DNA of 64,000 nt from Ferruginibacter sp. (GCA_019638525.1 JAHBTO010000009.1:1-64000); one strand, 5' to 3'. Positions 30,851-40,881 are shown, counted from the first letter of the stretch. The notes: a model not told the origin generated them from the letters alone. Made by a program: numbers and translations.

Positions 30851-31285
30851 TTAATGATCTACGGTTTTCATATTAATAATCTTATCAACAATATAAGGGC
30901 TAAAACCACGCCAGGGCAATGCCCCCTTATATTCTTTGTAATGCAAATCGAAATAACTGCCGCTGTTATTCATTAGCACATTAGCAATACTATCGTCGGC
31001 AACTGAAAATTCAAATTCGTACGAACTTATAGTACCTGGCGCTTTTGAACGAAGTCCCGATTGTATCAGTTTTCCTTCATACGTTTTAAAAATATTGCCC
31101 TTTTTTACTACATAGTTCAATTCACCCGACTTTACCCCTTCTCCAAAAACAAAATAATATTTCCACCAAAAAGCAAGCGCCCCTGTAAGTAAAACAATAA
31201 AAATAAACCACCGTAAAAATTTACGGAAACCGCTTTTCTTTTTGGGTTGATCTTTACCAGCTTCATTGAATGTTACATCCGGCAT
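30851..31285 (-). CDS. Single-pass membrane protein of unknown function
   Basis: 144-aa protein with a charged cytosolic N-terminus (about 1-24, KDQPKKKSGFRKF), one transmembrane helix (about 26-46) and an extracytoplasmic domain containing GNIFKTYEGKLIQSGLR and LHYKEYKGALPWRG. Homologues in Bacteroidota are sometimes labelled 6-phosphogluconate dehydrogenase, which nothing in this sequence supports. It begins 18 bp after the M28 peptidase gene on the same strand and is probably in its operon. Confidence 0.75.
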   Translation of the reverse strand: MPDVTFNEAGKDQPKKKSGFRKFLRWFIFIVLLTGALAFWWKYYFVFGEGVKSGELNYVVKKGNIFKTYEGKLIQSGLRSKAPGTISSYEFEFSVADDSIANVLMNNSGSYFDLHYKEYKGALPWRGFSPYIVDKIINMKTVDH

Positions 31286-31303
31286 AAAAAAATATTTTAT
31301 TGT

Positions 31304-32689
31304 TTATAATCCATGTTTATCTACCAGGTAAACCATGCTTGCCATAACAGCGGTACATAAATTAAGTTCCTGTGCACTTACTTTATCAAATGTATCGGCT
31401 GCCGAGTGATGCAGATCAAAATATCTTTGGCCTGTGGTTATAAAACCAAACTGTGCAGTTTTAAATGCTTGTTGCAACGGGCCAATATCTGCACCTCCGC
31501 CTCCTCCTTCACTAAAAACAAACTTGGTAGCATCAAAGTGTTCAAAATATTTTGTCCAGCTTTGTACTTTGGTAAATTGCCCTTTAGTCATACCACATAC
31601 AAAACCCCTTGGGTACTCAGCACCACCATCACTCTCCATAGCCATTATATGCTTCTCGTTTTTTAGTTTTGCTTCTTCAGCATATTTAGTTCCACCTCGT
31701 AAACCATTTTCTTCATTGGCAAATAATACTATTCTTATAGTGTGTTTGGGATGATAACCTAATGTTTTAAACAAACGGATTATCTCAATACTTTTTACAA
31801 TACCTGTTCCGTCATCGCTGGCGCCTTCACCGGGGTCCCAGCTATCAAGGTGGCCGCCAATTGTTATAATTTCATCAGGGAATTCGGTTCCTTTAATTTC
31901 ACCAATTACATTATGGCCGATGGTATCGGGCAACATTTCGCAATTGGTTTGCAAAAAAAGTTTTTCATTTTTATAAGCGCCTTTAATATCTGCACTTAAC
32001 TTATCGGCCCCAACTGTACTGATGGCAACAGCCGGAATTTTGGGAAGGCTTTCATCATAATGCATGGTTCCGGTATGAGGATAATCATCGTATGCACCCG
32101 TAACCGAACGTACTATAACTGCCACTGCGCCATATTTTGCTGCTGCCGAAGGGCCGTTTACCCGGTATCGTACAGCATCGCCATAAGCCCCTCTCAACAA
32201 GGTTTTATTAAAAGGATAATTATAAAAAACTATTTTGCCTTTTACATCATTTTTTCTTTTTTCCAGTTCATCAAAATTCTTCACTTCTACAACCTCGGCT
32301 GATATACCTTTATCTCCTGTGGCAACTGTATTACCCAATGCCAGCACATTATATTCAGTATCATTTTTATGATTTTTTGTTTTATAACCGGCAAATTCTT
32401 TTTTGCCCCTAACCCAATGCGGCACCATGCACTGTTGCAGATATACATTGTCAGCACCTGCTTCTTTTAATGCCTGTAAACCCCACTGCTCTGCTTTATA
32501 CATGCCAGCACTACCGCTAAGCCGTTGCCCAACCGATTTACACAATGTATATAAATTTGAATAGGCCTTACCATTTAATAATACTTCTGTTGATAATCTA
32601 TGAATCATCACTGAATCTTCGTCTTGCGCCTTAGCGGTGAAAGAAGAAACCGCAAAAAACAAAATAATTGTAAATATATTTTTGAGCAT
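31304..32689 (-). CDS. Secreted M28 family zinc peptidase (carboxypeptidase Q-like)
   Basis: Exported metallopeptidase of 461 aa with a signal peptide (about 1-21, ending FTAKAQ). A protease-associated insert precedes the M28 catalytic domain. Zinc ligands and catalytic residues are visible in TIGGHLDSWDPGEGASDDGTG (His and bridging Asp), FANEENGLRGG (Glu pair) and AMESDGGAEYPRG, with a final His in YFDLHHSAADTFD. The arrangement resembles plasma glutamate carboxypeptidase/carboxypeptidase Q, which splits dipeptides or trims peptides. It is the first gene of a probable two-gene unit. Confidence 0.9.
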   Translation of the reverse strand: MLKNIFTIILFFAVSSFTAKAQDEDSVMIHRLSTEVLLNGKAYSNLYTLCKSVGQRLSGSAGMYKAEQWGLQALKEAGADNVYLQQCMVPHWVRGKKEFAGYKTKNHKNDTEYNVLALGNTVATGDKGISAEVVEVKNFDELEKRKNDVKGKIVFYNYPFNKTLLRGAYGDAVRYRVNGPSAAAKYGAVAVIVRSVTGAYDDYPHTGTMHYDESLPKIPAVAISTVGADKLSADIKGAYKNEKLFLQTNCEMLPDTIGHNVIGEIKGTEFPDEIITIGGHLDSWDPGEGASDDGTGIVKSIEIIRLFKTLGYHPKHTIRIVLFANEENGLRGGTKYAEEAKLKNEKHIMAMESDGGAEYPRGFVCGMTKGQFTKVQSWTKYFEHFDATKFVFSEGGGGGADIGPLQQAFKTAQFGFITTGQRYFDLHHSAADTFDKVSAQELNLCTAVMASMVYLVDKHGL

Positions 32690-32801
32690 GCCGGGGGCTT
32701 TTGTAACAAACTTACATATTTAAACCATTACATGAACGGAAAGGTCTATGAAAATAATTAGGTAAATTGCCAATACTTTTTTAATTTATTCAACTTACAA
32801 T

Positions 32802-33920
32802 ATGAATATTGGGATAGTTTGTTACCCTACATTTGGCGGCAGTGGTGTGCTGGCAACAGAACTTGGCAAAGCACTTGCCGATAAAGGACATAATATTCAT
32901 TTTATCACTTATCAACAACCTGTAAGGTTAAGTGGATTTCATGCAAACATCTTTTATCACGAAGTAAGGGTGCCGACATACCCTTTATTTGATTACCCGC
33001 CTTATGAAACTGCATTGGCCAGCACCATGGTTGATGTTATTTTAAATAATGATGTGGAACTACTTCATGTTCATTATGCCATACCTCATGCTGCGGCGGC
33101 ATACATGGCTAAACAAATTTTAGCCAAACAGGGAAAACATATTCCGGTTATTACAACTTTACATGGTACCGATATAACACTGGTTGGCAGGGATAAAACA
33201 TACAGCCCGGTAGTAACATTTTCGATGAATGAAAGTGATGTACTTACTGCCGTATCAGAAAATCTTAAAGAAGAAACCTATAAGAATTTTAATATTGAAA
33301 AAGAGATTGAAGTGATTCACAATTTTGTAGATGTTAAAAGGTTTCACAAACAACCTGTAGATGCATTTCGTAAATTGATATCACCCAATGGCGAAAAGAT
33401 ATTAGTGCATGCTTCTAATTTCAGAAAAGTAAAAAGAGTAGAAGACGTGGTGTCGGTGTTTCTTCGTATACAAGAGAAGATACCTGCTACATTATTATTA
33501 CTGGGCGATGGGCCTGAGAGGTCGGAAATTGAAGCAAGAGCCAGGAAATGCGAATCGCATAACAATATAAAATTTTTAGGTAAGCAGGAGCAAATGGAAG
33601 ATATCTTACCTATTGCCGATTTATTTTTACTTACCAGCGAATATGAAAGTTTTGGATTAGCAGCGCTTGAAGCAATGGCAGCCGAAGTGCCCGTAATATC
33701 TACCAACGCAGGAGGGCTACCCGAAATAAATATTGATGGTTACAGTGGATTTATGAGTAATGTAGGTGATGTAGAAAATATGAGCAGGAATGCATTGCAT
33801 ATTTTACAAGATGCCGAAACATTGCGTAAATTTAAAACCAATGCATTGGCACAGGCAAAAAAATTCGATATTGAAAATATTGTACCGTTATATGAGGCTT
33901 TGTACAAACGAGTTTCCTGA
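32802..33920 (+). CDS. bshA: N-acetyl-alpha-D-glucosaminyl L-malate synthase BshA
   Basis: GT4 glycosyltransferase of 372 aa that joins UDP-GlcNAc to L-malate, the first step of bacillithiol synthesis. It begins MNIGIVCYPTFGGSGVLATELG, the BshA signature, and continues with HVHYAIPHA, TLHGTDITLVG, the ASNFRKVKR nucleotide-binding segment and the EX7E-type motif in SEYESFGLAALEAMA. Full length for the family. bshB and bshC are not in the window. The gene is divergent from the M28 gene and converges on the EnvC-like gene. Confidence 0.92.
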   Translation: MNIGIVCYPTFGGSGVLATELGKALADKGHNIHFITYQQPVRLSGFHANIFYHEVRVPTYPLFDYPPYETALASTMVDVILNNDVELLHVHYAIPHAAAAYMAKQILAKQGKHIPVITTLHGTDITLVGRDKTYSPVVTFSMNESDVLTAVSENLKEETYKNFNIEKEIEVIHNFVDVKRFHKQPVDAFRKLISPNGEKILVHASNFRKVKRVEDVVSVFLRIQEKIPATLLLLGDGPERSEIEARARKCESHNNIKFLGKQEQMEDILPIADLFLLTSEYESFGLAALEAMAAEVPVISTNAGGLPEINIDGYSGFMSNVGDVENMSRNALHILQDAETLRKFKTNALAQAKKFDIENIVPLYEALYKRVS

Positions 33921-33925
33921 TTTTT

Positions 33926-35242
33926 TTACTTTAACCATTTTTCAGGGTCAATATCATTTTTTTCATCATTGATAAAAAAATCGATTGAACCAATTCCGTC
34001 AAGATTAGCTCCTGCCTTACCTATCACCTGCCCGGTTTTTACATTTTGCCCTCGTTGCACCTGTACGCTACTAAGATTACTGTAAGTAGTAAAATATTTA
34101 CCATGTTGTATAATTACCACCTGCATATCTTCAATAAACACAATATTTGAAACTACTCCATCAAAAACACTTTTTACATTACTACCAATATCAGTAGCTA
34201 TTGTAACGCAAGTTATATCTAATTGGGTTTTATTAGGAAGTACATTTCGGCCAAAATGCAATATTGGAACCCCCTTATCTACAGGCCATGGAAGGTTTCC
34301 TTTGTTTTTTATGAAATTTTCATTCAATTCAATATTACCGGCATTTAATAAAATACTTTCTGGCGTTTTAACTGTAGCTTTTTTAACCACAGCAACAGAT
34401 TTATTTTCTGTTTTAGTTTCTGCTTCTGGTTTAATTTCTGGTTTAGTATTTGCTTTTGCTGTTGCACTTTTTAGCGCTTCTTCTTCTTTTGCTTTCTTTA
34501 ATGCAGCTTTCTTTGCCTCTTCCCTTGCTTTATTTATAGCGGCGGCTATGGCACGTTCTACTTTTGCATTTTGTTTTTTATAAGTTGTAAGTTGGTTGTT
34601 TAATTGTTTTCCCTGCTTTTTAAGCTCATTCATAATCCTGTCTTTTTCCTCTTTCTGATTTTCCAGGGCAAGCATTTCTTTATCTTTTGTTTTAAGCACT
34701 TCGCCTTTCTGTTCTTTTATACTTCCTAATTCATTAACCCGTTGCTTTCGTAATTCTTGTGTACGCAATATGTTTTCGCCTTGTTTTTCTCTAAAAGTGC
34801 GGTAGTATCTTAAATAAGCTATCCGCTTTATAGCATCATTAAAACTGGCTGCTGAAAAAATGAAATTGAGAAAATCATAATTACTCCTGTTTTTATAAGC
34901 ATACACCATACTTTTTGCGTATTCTTCCTTTAAAGTATCAAGCAGTTTATTATACCTTGTTATTTCTCTTTGATTATTATAAATATTATTGTCGAGCAAA
35001 TTTATATCCTTACTTATATTTTCAATAAGCCGGTTTTGAAGGTTAACTTTATTATTTATCAATCGCCATTGTACCAAGTTTTCTTTTGTTTTTAATTTAT
35101 TTGCGTTTAGCTGTTTTTGAGTTTGTTCCATTTCTTTTTTAAGCTGTGCACGCTGCTTTTCTAATTCTTCACGTGTTTGCTGTGCTGTTACAGAATATGT
35201 AATTGCTAAAAATAAAAAGAGACTGAAAATATATTTAACCAT
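33926..35242 (-). CDS. EnvC/NlpD-type murein hydrolase activator (degenerate M23 domain)
   Basis: Periplasmic protein of 438 aa with a signal peptide (about 1-20), a long coiled coil (about 21-250) rich in E/K/Q, an Ala/Lys/Glu linker, and a C-terminal LytM (M23) domain (about 320-438). The metal ligands of active M23 enzymes are missing: the first motif reads TCVTIATDIG and the HxH position reads SIDFF. Such degenerate proteins activate amidases that split septal peptidoglycan. It follows DUF4292 and dut on the same strand, an order often seen in this phylum. Confidence 0.88.
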   Translation of the reverse strand: MVKYIFSLFLFLAITYSVTAQQTREELEKQRAQLKKEMEQTQKQLNANKLKTKENLVQWRLINNKVNLQNRLIENISKDINLLDNNIYNNQREITRYNKLLDTLKEEYAKSMVYAYKNRSNYDFLNFIFSAASFNDAIKRIAYLRYYRTFREKQGENILRTQELRKQRVNELGSIKEQKGEVLKTKDKEMLALENQKEEKDRIMNELKKQGKQLNNQLTTYKKQNAKVERAIAAAINKAREEAKKAALKKAKEEEALKSATAKANTKPEIKPEAETKTENKSVAVVKKATVKTPESILLNAGNIELNENFIKNKGNLPWPVDKGVPILHFGRNVLPNKTQLDITCVTIATDIGSNVKSVFDGVVSNIVFIEDMQVVIIQHGKYFTTYSNLSSVQVQRGQNVKTGQVIGKAGANLDGIGSIDFFINDEKNDIDPEKWLK

Positions 35243-35401
35243 AACTGCTTATCGTAATATTTATTTTATTTAAACCAATAACTACATTTATATTTAAAAT
35301 GCTTATTTACATTTTTTTCACCAGGTGCCAGGTTAAATTAAGATGCCTTTTAAAAAAATATGCATAAAAATACTGGCTGATTATTCATTTACAAATAACG
35401 C

Positions 35402-36226
35402 TTACCTGGCTGTATAATTCTTAGGAATATTGAATAATACTGATAATTCTTTGTTAAACTCATATTGTTTAAAATTCATTCTTATGTCAAGTTTATTTTT
35501 TTCAGAAATAGTTATTTCCCGATATGTAGAAAAGTTAATCCCGGTTTTATCATCATAATTGCTATAAGTTAAATCTGCTGTACGGCTTCGGTTTACATCC
35601 ACATCATCCAGTTTACTATGCTGCAATAGATAATTGTTATCAGTAAGTGTTAGCAGGTTTTTAAAATATTTTCCTACCATTGAAAACAATATTTGATTTT
35701 CAGTTTTTTTATAGTACACAATATTGCTATCAATAAAAACCGGGTTGCCTATTAACAAGTCTTGTAAAGTATAAAAGTCAAAAGGAATTTCTGTTACTTC
35801 CTGTAAATAATCCATCGATCTGTACTGCACTTCCTTATCTTGCTTATTTAAAAGTATTACACTGTCTTTTTTTATCAATACCCTGTAAATTTCAATATTA
35901 AGGAATGATGCAGTTAAAGAAACCCATATGGCACTATCTTTTATTATTCTAACGATAGCTGTTATATCAGGTTTTTTACCGGTATTATCCTGGTACTCTA
36001 CTTTAATTTTTGCATTAAATGTATTAAAGTCGATATAATTTTTCTTAAGATTTTCTATTGTTTTACTTATCATCTGAAGCGAATCAATATTTGATTGATC
36101 TATCAGGATTATTGTTGAACTGTCTTTTGGTGCTATTACTTTATTAATTTGTTTTACCGTTTTACAACTTGCCAAAGAGATAAGCAAAATTGATATGAAA
36201 GATGCAAAGCTTATAAATTTCATCAT
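35402..36226 (-). CDS. DUF4292 family lipoprotein
   Basis: 274-aa lipoprotein. The signal peptide ends in the lipobox LLISLASC, giving a mature protein starting at Cys20 or Cys21 depending on which of two adjacent ATGs (36226 or 36223) is used. The mature part is beta-rich with ENLKKNYIDFNTFNAKIKV and ends GITV-like strands with LFNIPKNYTAR; this matches DUF4292, whose fold resembles LolA/LolB-type outer-membrane lipoprotein carriers. A role in envelope lipid or lipoprotein handling is inference. It starts 6 bp after dut, so they share a transcript. Confidence 0.85.
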   Translation of the reverse strand: MMKFISFASFISILLISLASCKTVKQINKVIAPKDSSTIILIDQSNIDSLQMISKTIENLKKNYIDFNTFNAKIKVEYQDNTGKKPDITAIVRIIKDSAIWVSLTASFLNIEIYRVLIKKDSVILLNKQDKEVQYRSMDYLQEVTEIPFDFYTLQDLLIGNPVFIDSNIVYYKKTENQILFSMVGKYFKNLLTLTDNNYLLQHSKLDDVDVNRSRTADLTYSNYDDKTGINFSTYREITISEKNKLDIRMNFKQYEFNKELSVLFNIPKNYTAR

Positions 36227-36232
36227 TATTTT

Positions 36233-36676
36233 TTATTTTGTACCAGTATGTCCAAAACCTCCGTTTCCACGTTGCGATTCACTTAACACTTCAACTTCTA
36301 CCAATTGCACTTTCTCTACTTTGGCAATTATCATTTGTGCTATCCTATCGCCATTTTTTATGGTTTTTTCAGCATCACTTAGGTTAATTAAAATTACTTT
36401 TAGTTCTCCCCTGTAATCTGCATCTACAGTTCCCGGCGAGTTTAAACAGGTAATTCCCTGGTTAATAGCAAGCCCGCTACGTGGCCTTATTTGGGCTTCA
36501 TAATTTTCCGGTAATTCAATAAATAGCCCGGTAGGTATTAATTGCCTTTCGAGTGGCTTTAAAATTACCGGCTCAGCAAGGTGTGCCCTTATATCCAAAC
36601 CTGCAGAATGTTCAGTAGCGTATGCAGGTAATAAGTTAGAAGAAACATTTACAATTTTTACCCTGATTGGTTGCAT
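36233..36676 (-). CDS. dut: dUTP diphosphatase
   Basis: Trimeric dUTPase of 147 aa, which converts dUTP to dUMP and pyrophosphate and keeps uracil out of DNA. All five motifs are present: [45 protein letters not shown] and the glycine-rich C-terminal [10 protein letters not shown]. The start at ATG 36676 ([10 protein letters not shown]) gives normal length; the frame extends 31 codons upstream without homology. First gene of a dut-DUF4292-EnvC unit. Confidence 0.95.
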   Translation of the reverse strand: MQPIRVKIVNVSSNLLPAYATEHSAGLDIRAHLAEPVILKPLERQLIPTGLFIELPENYEAQIRPRSGLAINQGITCLNSPGTVDADYRGELKVILINLSDAEKTIKNGDRIAQMIIAKVEKVQLVEVEVLSESQRGNGGFGHTGTK

Positions 36677-36946
36677 ACGGGCAAAGTTAACAATGTATAA
36701 AATAAAACAATAAGGAAGGCTTGCTAAAATATTATTTAGATTATTTGTTTCCTTATCCTGTAAATACAACTTGTGTTTTAAATTGCTGCCGATGAAATTT
36801 TAATAATTTTTTACATTGTTAATTTCAGCAATTTTATTTTGTAGTGTTACAATTAAAAATACTAATGCATTCTAAGTAAATAATACCTTTTACAAAAAAG
36901 GTTAATAAAAGAGTTTCAAATTATGATTGCATCTTTTTTAGTTAAA

Positions 36947-37426
36947 TTATTGTTTTAAAGCCAAAAGCACATTTGCATAAGCTTTTAGGCCTTCTTCTCT
37001 GCCTATAAATCCCAAATGCTCAGTTGTGGTAGCTTTTATGGAAACATCATTAACTGTAATACCTGCAATGCCCGAAATAATCTCCTGCATTTTAATAATG
37101 TAGTCTTTAATTTTAGGCGCTTGTAAACATAGGGAAGCATCAATATTAATCACTTTATAACCTTTAGCATTAATAAGCTCAATACATTTTGTAAGCAGTA
37201 TCTTGCTATCGATATTTTTATAAGCATTATCAGTATCAGGAAAATGATATCCTATATCGCCTAATGCAAGTGCCCCTAAAACGGCATCACAAATTGCATG
37301 CAGTAAAACATCGGCATCACTATGCCCTAAAGCGCCTTTTGTATGTGGTATTTTAACACCGCCTATCCACAAATCTCTGCCTGTAACCAGTTGATGATAA
37401 TCTATACCAAACCCTATTCTGTACAT
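36947..37426 (-). CDS. ispF: 2-C-methyl-D-erythritol 2,4-cyclodiphosphate synthase
   Basis: IspF, 159 aa, the fifth enzyme of the MEP isoprenoid pathway. Zinc-binding and active-site motifs are GFGIDYHQL, GHSDADVLLHAICDA, IGYHFPDTD and KATTTEHLGFIGREEG. In the first motif the usual Asp-x-His is preserved as DYH. Full length. It is flanked by porV upstream on the same strand, separated by a strong terminator, so it has its own promoter. Confidence 0.95.
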   Translation of the reverse strand: MYRIGFGIDYHQLVTGRDLWIGGVKIPHTKGALGHSDADVLLHAICDAVLGALALGDIGYHFPDTDNAYKNIDSKILLTKCIELINAKGYKVINIDASLCLQAPKIKDYIIKMQEIISGIAGITVNDVSIKATTTEHLGFIGREEGLKAYANVLLALKQ

Positions 37427-37472
37427 TTTAATTCGAATTTAATTAGCTCTTAATTTTAAACATTACTAAAGC

Positions 37473-37506
37473 AAAAAAGTGCTCCGGAATGCCGGAACAC
37501 TTTTTT
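37473..37506 (-). terminator. Terminator of porV
   Basis: Long stem-loop read on the minus strand: AAAAAAGTG, one mismatch, TCCGG-type stem with a 4-nt loop, ending in a T run. It follows the porV stop by 21 bp and separates it from ispF; being symmetric it could work in both directions. Confidence 0.75.
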
Positions 37507-37526
37507 GTTACATGAAAAAAATATTC

Positions 37527-38690
37527 TTAATTGCCACCAGGGAAATCAAATACCAAACCAAAACGATAAGTATTTGAAAGAGGATTACGGTTGATACCGT
37601 TTCCTGTTGGGAACAAGTAAGAGAAATTTAAAGTAGCTACACTGTATCTAACACTTGCACCTACAGTAAAATATTTCCTATTTCCTTTGTTTGCATTCTC
37701 ATAAAAATAACCTGCTCTAAAACCAAATTGGTTGTTGTACCAGTATTCGGCACCAATTGCTGCAGTTATTTCCTGAATTTCTTCGTTTAAACCATCGCCT
37801 TCACCAAAAGAATGAAGCCAGCTGCTGGCAACGCTGCGGTCACGATATTTTACTAATGCGGCAGAATCTCCTGCAGGATCAGCACCATTACTTAATTTTG
37901 GAGGTGTAGGAACAAGTAATTTATTAAGGTCTAATGCAAATGAAAGTTTGTTTGCTTCGTCAAATACTTTTGTATAAGCCACACCCACACCTAAATTAGC
38001 AGGTATATAATCTTTTTGTGTAGCATCTTTTGAATAAGACATTTTAGAACCCAGGTTGCTTAAAGTTACACCCCAGTTAAAACCTTGTCCACTTTCATTA
38101 GTACCCTGGTGATACAGGTGCAAATCGCCTGCTACTGAAGAACCAGCTTTATAATTTTGACCGCCATTATTAAAATTACCGGTTAAATTAGAGTTGATAT
38201 ACTTAATTGCAATACCCAAGCTTAATTTGCTTGATAGTTTTCTTGAATATCCTAAATCTATAGCAAATTCTTTTGGATTATATTGTTGTAAATCGTTACC
38301 AGCCTGATCAGTAAACTGGATATTACCTAATTTAAAATACCTTAATGAAGCAGATATTGCCTGTTGATCATCCAGCTTAACAAAACCGGCTAATGATGCA
38401 ATAAATACATCGTTTACTGATAAATCCCTTAACCAAGGGGAATAGTTTATACCGATTGCGGCTTTACTGGTACTAAATGGAGTACGAGCTATGTTTGCAT
38501 AATTTGCATTAGCGTCAGGGGCTACTGCAATTCCAACATCACCCATACCACCACTACGGGCATCCGGAGATATACGTAAAAACGGTACTGCTGATGTTAC
38601 TACATTTAAATCGTTCTGGGCGTAAGATACAGTTATTGCTCCTCCCAGTAACATAACTAAAGCGGTTAGTTTCAAAGTTACTTTTTTCAT
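37527..38690 (-). CDS. porV: PorV, type IX secretion system outer-membrane shuttle
   Basis: Outer-membrane beta-barrel protein of 387 aa matching PorV (LptO), which binds T9SS cargo at the SprA pore and passes it to the sortase PorU. The signal peptide (about 1-24) ends VSYAQ. Family motifs are FLRISPDARSGGMGDVGIA and NANYANIARTPF near the N-terminus, NYSPWLRDL, and a C-terminal strand ending FGLVFDFPGGN. A gldJ-like gene follows divergently beyond a 619-bp spacer, while porU, normally adjacent in Flavobacterium, is absent. Confidence 0.93.
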   Translation of the reverse strand: MKKVTLKLTALVMLLGGAITVSYAQNDLNVVTSAVPFLRISPDARSGGMGDVGIAVAPDANANYANIARTPFSTSKAAIGINYSPWLRDLSVNDVFIASLAGFVKLDDQQAISASLRYFKLGNIQFTDQAGNDLQQYNPKEFAIDLGYSRKLSSKLSLGIAIKYINSNLTGNFNNGGQNYKAGSSVAGDLHLYHQGTNESGQGFNWGVTLSNLGSKMSYSKDATQKDYIPANLGVGVAYTKVFDEANKLSFALDLNKLLVPTPPKLSNGADPAGDSAALVKYRDRSVASSWLHSFGEGDGLNEEIQEITAAIGAEYWYNNQFGFRAGYFYENANKGNRKYFTVGASVRYSVATLNFSYLFPTGNGINRNPLSNTYRFGLVFDFPGGN

Positions 38691-39309
38691 GCGTTTTGTT
38701 TTGTCTTGGTTAGGTAGACTTACCTCTATAAGCGTTAATTTATATGTTTGTATGATGTTGTAAAAATAATTGTTTTATTCAAATGAACAACTAAATTATA
38801 AAATCTTGTTAAAAAAAACTAAAAAATATTGTCAAAACCAAAGATATGGGTTTTTAAACTTAAACCCATAAAACTATAAAAAACCGAAAAAATATAGGAT
38901 TTACCGGTTTAAATTAATTGGGTTTTTATTTTCTTTCAGCATTAACGTATTGTAATGCTGATTATTGTAGTCAAAATTAACCGAAATTGTTTTTAACAAA
39001 AAACTTTATTTTAAATACAAATAACAAGATATAAAGAACTTCTTTTGGGGTTTAAAAAGGCAACCATGTTTTGGCCCCGGTAAAATATGATTGCAACATA
39101 ACCTACCTGAATGTATAAACCAAAAAAAGTAAACACAATTTTTAAAATTGTTTTTACAGCAATGATTTCATATACCTGCTACTTAAACATTTAACTTTAA
39201 AAAAAGCTGAAAAATATTACTGTGTCGTGTAAAGTATTTATATTCGCAGCCTATATAACCCCATATACAATAATTAAGAAAACCTTTCGTTAAACAATTT
39301 GATAAACGA
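38691..39309. other. 619-bp AT-rich spacer between porV and gldJ-like gene, with two hairpins
   Basis: No convincing gene lies here. Two clean stem-loops occur: 38845-38870 (9-bp stem TATGGGTTT / AAACCCATA, 8-nt loop) and 38937-38960 (8-bp stem CAGCATTA / TAATGCTG, 8-nt loop). Neither is followed by a convincing T run in an orientation that fits a terminator. The spacer presumably holds divergent promoters for porV and the gldJ-like gene; no consensus promoter could be fixed. Confidence 0.4.
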
Positions 39310-40881
39310 ATGAATATGACAAACCTATTTTCAGGAAAAAATGTGATGATTCTTTTTATAGCTGCGCTTTCTTTAAGCGCCTGTAAAAATGGAGGAATTT
39401 TTAGCAAAAAGAAATCCAAATCCTCGGCCACCGGGTGGAATTACGATGACAAAAACATGGGCAACTTTCATGTAGCAAAAGTAAAATATCCTAAAGCTGG
39501 CCCGGGCTTAGTTTTTGTACAAGGTGGTTCATTTGTGATGGGCGCCAAAGATGAAGATATAATGGGTGATTGGAATAATGTACCTCGCCGCATCACTGTG
39601 CCTTCGTTTTTTATTGATGAAACTGAAGTAGCTAACGTTCATTACAGGGAATACCTGTACTGGCTGGAAAATACATTCTCAAACGATACTAATGTTATGA
39701 GAAGGGCATTACCCGATACATTGGTTTGGCGGGAGGAATTGGCATATAACGAGCCATATGTAGAATATTATTTCCGTTTCCCTTCTTACAATTACTACCC
39801 GGTTGTAGGTGTTACCTGGCGCCAAGCACATGATTTTTGTATTTGGCGTACAGATAGGGTTAATGAATTAAACCTGATGCAAAAAGGCTACCTGAAAAAA
39901 GATGCCGTTAAAAGAGAAATGAAAGGTGCCGGCGCAGAAGGTTCATTCAATACAGAAACTTACCTGATGGCTCCTGATATGATACAGGGAAGGAACAAAC
40001 CTAAAAAATCTGATTTAAAAGATGTAAATGGCAAACCCCGTGCAAACGTTAGAATGGAAGACGGAATATTAAATATGGGTTATAGGCTGCCAACAGAAGC
40101 TGAATGGGAATATGCAGCTTATGGCATGCTGGCTCAAAACCCCGGCCCACGTAAAAGTGAAAAGAAAACTGGTGAAGAATTATTCTCTAATCAGCAAATA
40201 TATTCATGGAGTAAAAACCCCAATGGCTTGCGTGACAACCGCCGTGGCAGCTGGCAGGGAAAATTCCTGGCCAATTTTAAACGTGGTAGCGGTGATAATA
40301 TGGGTATTGCCGGTGGCTTAAACGACCGTGCAGCCATTCCCGGTAATGTAAAATCATTTTATCCCAATGCTTTTGGTTTATATAATATGAGTGGTAATGT
40401 AAGTGAGTGGGTAGGTGATGTGTATAGGCCAATGACACCAACCGATGGCGAAGACTTTAATTACTACCGTGGAAACAAATTTCAAAAGTATTATAAAAAT
40501 GCCAGTGGCGAATATGAAAGAGACAGTATGGGCCACCTGAAAAAAGTTGATATTTCTGATGAAGAAGTTAGCAATCGTGCCAACTATCAAAAGAATAATG
40601 TAATCAATTATTTGGATGGCGATTCATCAAGCGGCGTTACTTACGGATATGGTATAACTTCATTAATCAATGATGAATCAAGAGTTATTAAAGGTGGTAG
40701 CTGGAACGACAGGCCTTACTGGTTATCGCCCGGCACCCGCAGGTTTATGCAGGAAGACCAGGCTTCTAGTACTGTTGGCTTCCGTTGTGCACAAACTTAT
40801 TTGGGCCCGCCAGAAGGACCAGGTTTTAAAGAAGGTAATATTTTTGGAAAGCGTAAACAAAACTCACGTAAGAAAAAATAA
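39310..40881 (+). CDS. gldJ: GldJ-like gliding motility/T9SS lipoprotein, formylglycine-enzyme fold
   Basis: 523-aa outer-membrane lipoprotein of the GldJ/GldK group with a SUMF1 (formylglycine-generating-enzyme-like) domain. The signal peptide ends in lipobox ALSLSAC, giving acylated Cys25. The domain starts GPGLVFVQGGSFVMGAKDED and includes FFIDETEVAN, YRLPTEAEWEYAA, NMSGNVSEWVGDVY, GGSWNDRPYWL and VGFRCAQTY. The proteins stabilise the gliding and type IX machinery rather than act as enzymes. The neighbours porV and murF match the gldJ locus of Flavobacterium johnsoniae, favouring GldJ over GldK. A terminator follows. Confidence 0.85.
   Translation: MNMTNLFSGKNVMILFIAALSLSACKNGGIFSKKKSKSSATGWNYDDKNMGNFHVAKVKYPKAGPGLVFVQGGSFVMGAKDEDIMGDWNNVPRRITVPSFFIDETEVANVHYREYLYWLENTFSNDTNVMRRALPDTLVWREELAYNEPYVEYYFRFPSYNYYPVVGVTWRQAHDFCIWRTDRVNELNLMQKGYLKKDAVKREMKGAGAEGSFNTETYLMAPDMIQGRNKPKKSDLKDVNGKPRANVRMEDGILNMGYRLPTEAEWEYAAYGMLAQNPGPRKSEKKTGEELFSNQQIYSWSKNPNGLRDNRRGSWQGKFLANFKRGSGDNMGIAGGLNDRAAIPGNVKSFYPNAFGLYNMSGNVSEWVGDVYRPMTPTDGEDFNYYRGNKFQKYYKNASGEYERDSMGHLKKVDISDEEVSNRANYQKNNVINYLDGDSSSGVTYGYGITSLINDESRVIKGGSWNDRPYWLSPGTRRFMQEDQASSTVGFRCAQTYLGPPEGPGFKEGNIFGKRKQNSRKKK

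Noticed and set aside
30851..31285. 6-phosphogluconate dehydrogenase label used for homologues
   Set aside because: The 144-aa protein has a membrane helix and no Rossmann fold or catalytic motif of that enzyme.
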